64,000 nt of DNA, taken from assembly GCF_000300975.2 (NCBI RefSeq), contig NZ_AEEC02000003.1, positions 179,597 to 243,596 of the forward strand, read 5' to 3'. The DNA is from Herbaspirillum frisingense GSF30 (lineage in GTDB: Bacteria > Pseudomonadota > Gammaproteobacteria > Burkholderiales > Burkholderiaceae_D). The notes under the pieces are model-generated. The model had not been told where the DNA came from. It did not search any database and was given only the letters and a program-made list of their open reading frames with translations. This document shows, one piece after another, positions 62,138 to 64,000 of the stretch. A program made the position numbers and the translations under genes. Position 1 is the stretch's first letter. The number at the start of each line of letters is the position of its first letter.

Positions 62138-63709
62138 ATGATGAAGCTCAACGATTTCAGGATTGGCATGCGACTGGGGTTCCTGGCGGCACTGTTGCTA
62201 ACAGCGACCGCCTTCGTCGGAGTACGTGGCTGGCTGGTGCTGGACGAGATCTACGGCCAGGGCGCTCAGGCGATGCAGAAAGGCGCGCTGATTGAGCAGT
62301 CGGTGGACGCCGCTCGCAGTGCCCAGGTGCAATTCAAGATCCAGGTGCAGGAGTGGAAGAACACCCTGTTGCGCGGCAAGGACCCCGACGCCTTCAACAA
62401 ATATCGCCAGGCATTCATCGATGAGAGCGCCGCCACCCAGGCCTCGCTGAAGAAGCTGGAGAAGCTCATGCCGCAGATCGGCATGAGCCAGGAGGCAGCG
62501 CGCAAGGCACAGGAGGCGCATGCCGAGCTGCTGACCAGGTATCTCGATGCCTTGAAGGCCTATGCATCCGACGACCCGGCATCGGTCGCCCGGGTGGACG
62601 AACAGGTCAAAGGCGTGGATCGCCTGCCGACCAGGATGATCGACGACATCGTCGCCGCCGTACTGGCCCATGCTCACCAGATGCGCGACGAGATCAACGC
62701 CGACAGCCAGGCCGACTATCTGCATGCGCGGGCATTGCTGAGCGCGTCCATTGCGCTGTCGTTGCTGGTGGGCATCGGCATCACCTGGTGGCTGGTGCGC
62801 AGCATCGTGCGACCGCTCGGCGTGGCGGTGCAGATTGCGCAGACCGTCGCCGCAGGTGACCTGCGTTCGGACGTCGCTGTATCGGGCAAGGAAGAAACCG
62901 CGCAGTTGCTGCATGCGTTGAAGGAGATGAACGGCAACCTGGCCAACATCGTTTCGGAAGTGCGACACGGTACCGGCGCCATCACGGTCGCTGCCACCGA
63001 AATCGCCAACGGCAACCGCGACCTGTCGGAACGCACCGAGGAACAGGCCAGCTCGCTGGAAGAAACCGCAGCCTCGATGGAGGAGATCACCTCCACCGTG
63101 CAGAAGAACGCCGACAACGCCCACCATGCCAACCAGCTTGCCGGAGCCGCCTCCGGCGTCGCCGTTCGCGGCGGGCAGATGGTCGGGGCGGTGATCGAAA
63201 CCATGCAGGCCATCGGAGAGAGTTCGCGCAGGATTGTCGACATCATTGGGGTGATCGACGGCATAGCCTTCCAGACCAATATCCTGGCGCTCAATGCGGC
63301 GGTGGAAGCCGCACGCGCCGGCGAGCAGGGGCGCGGCTTTGCGGTGGTGGCGTCCGAGGTGCGCTCGCTGGCCCAGCGATCGGCCACGGCGGCCCGGGAA
63401 ATCAAGGAACTGATCAACGACTCGGTCGGCAAGATCAATGCCGGTACCTCGCTGGTCGGTGGCGCCGGCGATACGATGCAGGAGATCGTAGCCTCGGTCC
63501 AGAAGGTCGCCACCATCATGGACAACATCACCGATGCCAATCGCGAACAGAGTGCCGGCATCGACGAGGTCAACAAGGCCGTGGTGCAGATGGACATGGT
63601 CACCCAGCAGAATGCGGCACTGGTCGAGCAGGCCGCAGCGGCGGCCGAGAGCCTGCAGGTTCAGGCCGAAGGCCTGGAGCGGGCGGTGGCGGTGTTCAAG
63701 CTGAGGTAG
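62138..63709 (+). CDS. Methyl-accepting chemotaxis protein
   Basis: A 523-residue receptor. Membrane segment 1 (GFLAALLLTATAFVGVRGWL), periplasmic helical ligand domain (about 35-185), membrane segment 2 (ASIALSLLVGIGITWWLVRS), HAMP and the signalling hairpin ([20 protein letters not shown]). The four-helix ligand domain resembles Tar/Tsr types. ATG 62138 or 62141 after a GGGGGGA ribosome site. Terminator at 63731. Ligand unknown. Confidence 0.92.
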   Translation: MMKLNDFRIGMRLGFLAALLLTATAFVGVRGWLVLDEIYGQGAQAMQKGALIEQSVDAARSAQVQFKIQVQEWKNTLLRGKDPDAFNKYRQAFIDESAATQASLKKLEKLMPQIGMSQEAARKAQEAHAELLTRYLDALKAYASDDPASVARVDEQVKGVDRLPTRMIDDIVAAVLAHAHQMRDEINADSQADYLHARALLSASIALSLLVGIGITWWLVRSIVRPLGVAVQIAQTVAAGDLRSDVAVSGKEETAQLLHALKEMNGNLANIVSEVRHGTGAITVAATEIANGNRDLSERTEEQASSLEETAASMEEITSTVQKNADNAHHANQLAGAASGVAVRGGQMVGAVIETMQAIGESSRRIVDIIGVIDGIAFQTNILALNAAVEAARAGEQGRGFAVVASEVRSLAQRSATAAREIKELINDSVGKINAGTSLVGGAGDTMQEIVASVQKVATIMDNITDANREQSAGIDEVNKAVVQMDMVTQQNAALVEQAAAAAESLQVQAEGLERAVAVFKLR

Positions 63710-63730
63710 GAAACGCTGGCGGCATAAGGA

Positions 63731-63770
63731 AAAAAGGCATGTCGAAATTCGACATGCCTTTTCATTTTTT
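63731..63770. terminator. Bidirectional terminator between chemoreceptor and trmB
   Basis: AAAAGGCATGTCGAA and TTCGACATGCCTTTT form a 15-bp perfect stem with a one-base centre, followed by CATTTTTT; on the minus strand the other A-run supplies T. Confidence 0.85.
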
Positions 63771-63793
63771 GCCCCGACGCTGGGTTAACGGGC

Positions 63794-64000
63794 TTACGCC
63801 AGCTTTTCAAACACCAGGTCCCAGACCCCATGCCCCAGACGCAGGCCGCGGTTCTCGAACTTGGTGGTAGGACGATAATCCGGACGCGGTGCATAGCCCG
63901 AGGGATCGGTGGAGGTGTTCTTCAGCGTCGGCTCCGCACCCAGCACGTCCAGCATCTGGATCGCATAGTCTTCCCAGTCGGTGGCGCAGTGGATGTAACC
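63794..64000 (-). CDS. trmB: tRNA (guanine-N7-)-methyltransferase, C-terminal part (gene cut by window edge)
   Basis: The last 68 residues of the protein; the 5-prime part lies beyond the window. Visible motifs [27 protein letters not shown] [14 protein letters not shown] and [13 protein letters not shown] are the C-terminal signature of TrmB, which methylates G46 of tRNA with SAM. Ends at a TAA whose complement is at 63794-63796. Confidence 0.93.
   Translation of the reverse strand, partial: GYIHCATDWEDYAIQMLDVLGAEPTLKNTSTDPSGYAPRPDYRPTTKFENRGLRLGHGVWDLVFEKLA

Noticed and set aside
1..64000. CRISPR array, rRNA, tRNA, phage core genes, transposases
   Set aside because: Looked for spaced repeats, conserved tRNA ends and known transposase or integrase motifs on both strands by eye; none seen. 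The tandem repeats at 6321, 21090 and 62085 are short and unspaced.

Overview
The window is high-GC DNA (one sampled 60-base line in ilvD is 65% GC) from what looks like a betaproteobacterium of the Oxalobacteraceae, most like Herbaspirillum. This is inferred from gene content (several chemoreceptors, c-di-GMP genes, aromatic catabolism, NitT/TauT-type uptake) and from coding style; no rRNA, tRNA or plasmid/phage core gene was found to settle it.

Layout. 1-3.96 kb: a minus-strand aromatic-type catabolic operon (Rieske oxygenase, unknown protein, two cupins, FAD reductase cut by the window edge) facing a TetR regulator. 4.0-11.5 kb: a stress district with a zinc alcohol dehydrogenase, several small hydrophilic proteins, a KGG-repeat protein, a DUF892 ferritin-like protein, a ZIP metal transporter and a manganese catalase; four of its genes have similar -10-like boxes. 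11.5-16.7 kb: signalling (GGDEF-EAL protein and a hybrid histidine kinase). 16.7-26.6 kb: two tandem IclR regulators divergent from an MBL protein / FAD monooxygenase / DUF2783 / MFS transporter operon, then a fused-permease ABC importer with its ATPase. 26.7-35.6 kb: chemoreceptor, DHA2 exporter, LysR, VOC protein, AI-2E/PerM-like protein, ilvD.

35.6-37.6 kb is a compositionally foreign insert (sampled lines 35-47% GC) carrying one KAP-family P-loop NTPase, the best candidate here for an undescribed (possibly antiphage) function. Next to it is mntP under a clear yybP-ykoY manganese riboswitch. 38.4-48.1 kb holds an orphan 537-residue protein, a CDF transporter, a FapA/DUF342 protein, a zinc-ribbon-like protein with paired DnaA boxes in its promoter region, a yfeR/yfeH-like LysR-transporter pair with a palindromic operator, a VOC-YafY pair behind a 16-bp perfect inverted repeat, and a DUF2325 protein.

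48.2-64 kb: a degenerate GGDEF protein, a methyltransferase, a MazG-like pyrophosphohydrolase, a lipoprotein, an Aer-like receptor, a TRIC channel, a cold-shock protein, a large HD-GYP protein with an unusual insertion, AlaX plus ArfB (translation quality control), a DHH phosphoesterase-like protein, another chemoreceptor and the 3' end of trmB.

Themes: manganese handling (manganese catalase, ZIP, mntP riboswitch), c-di-GMP signalling (GGDEF-EAL, degenerate GGDEF, HD-GYP) and regulated catabolism of small organic acids or aromatics.
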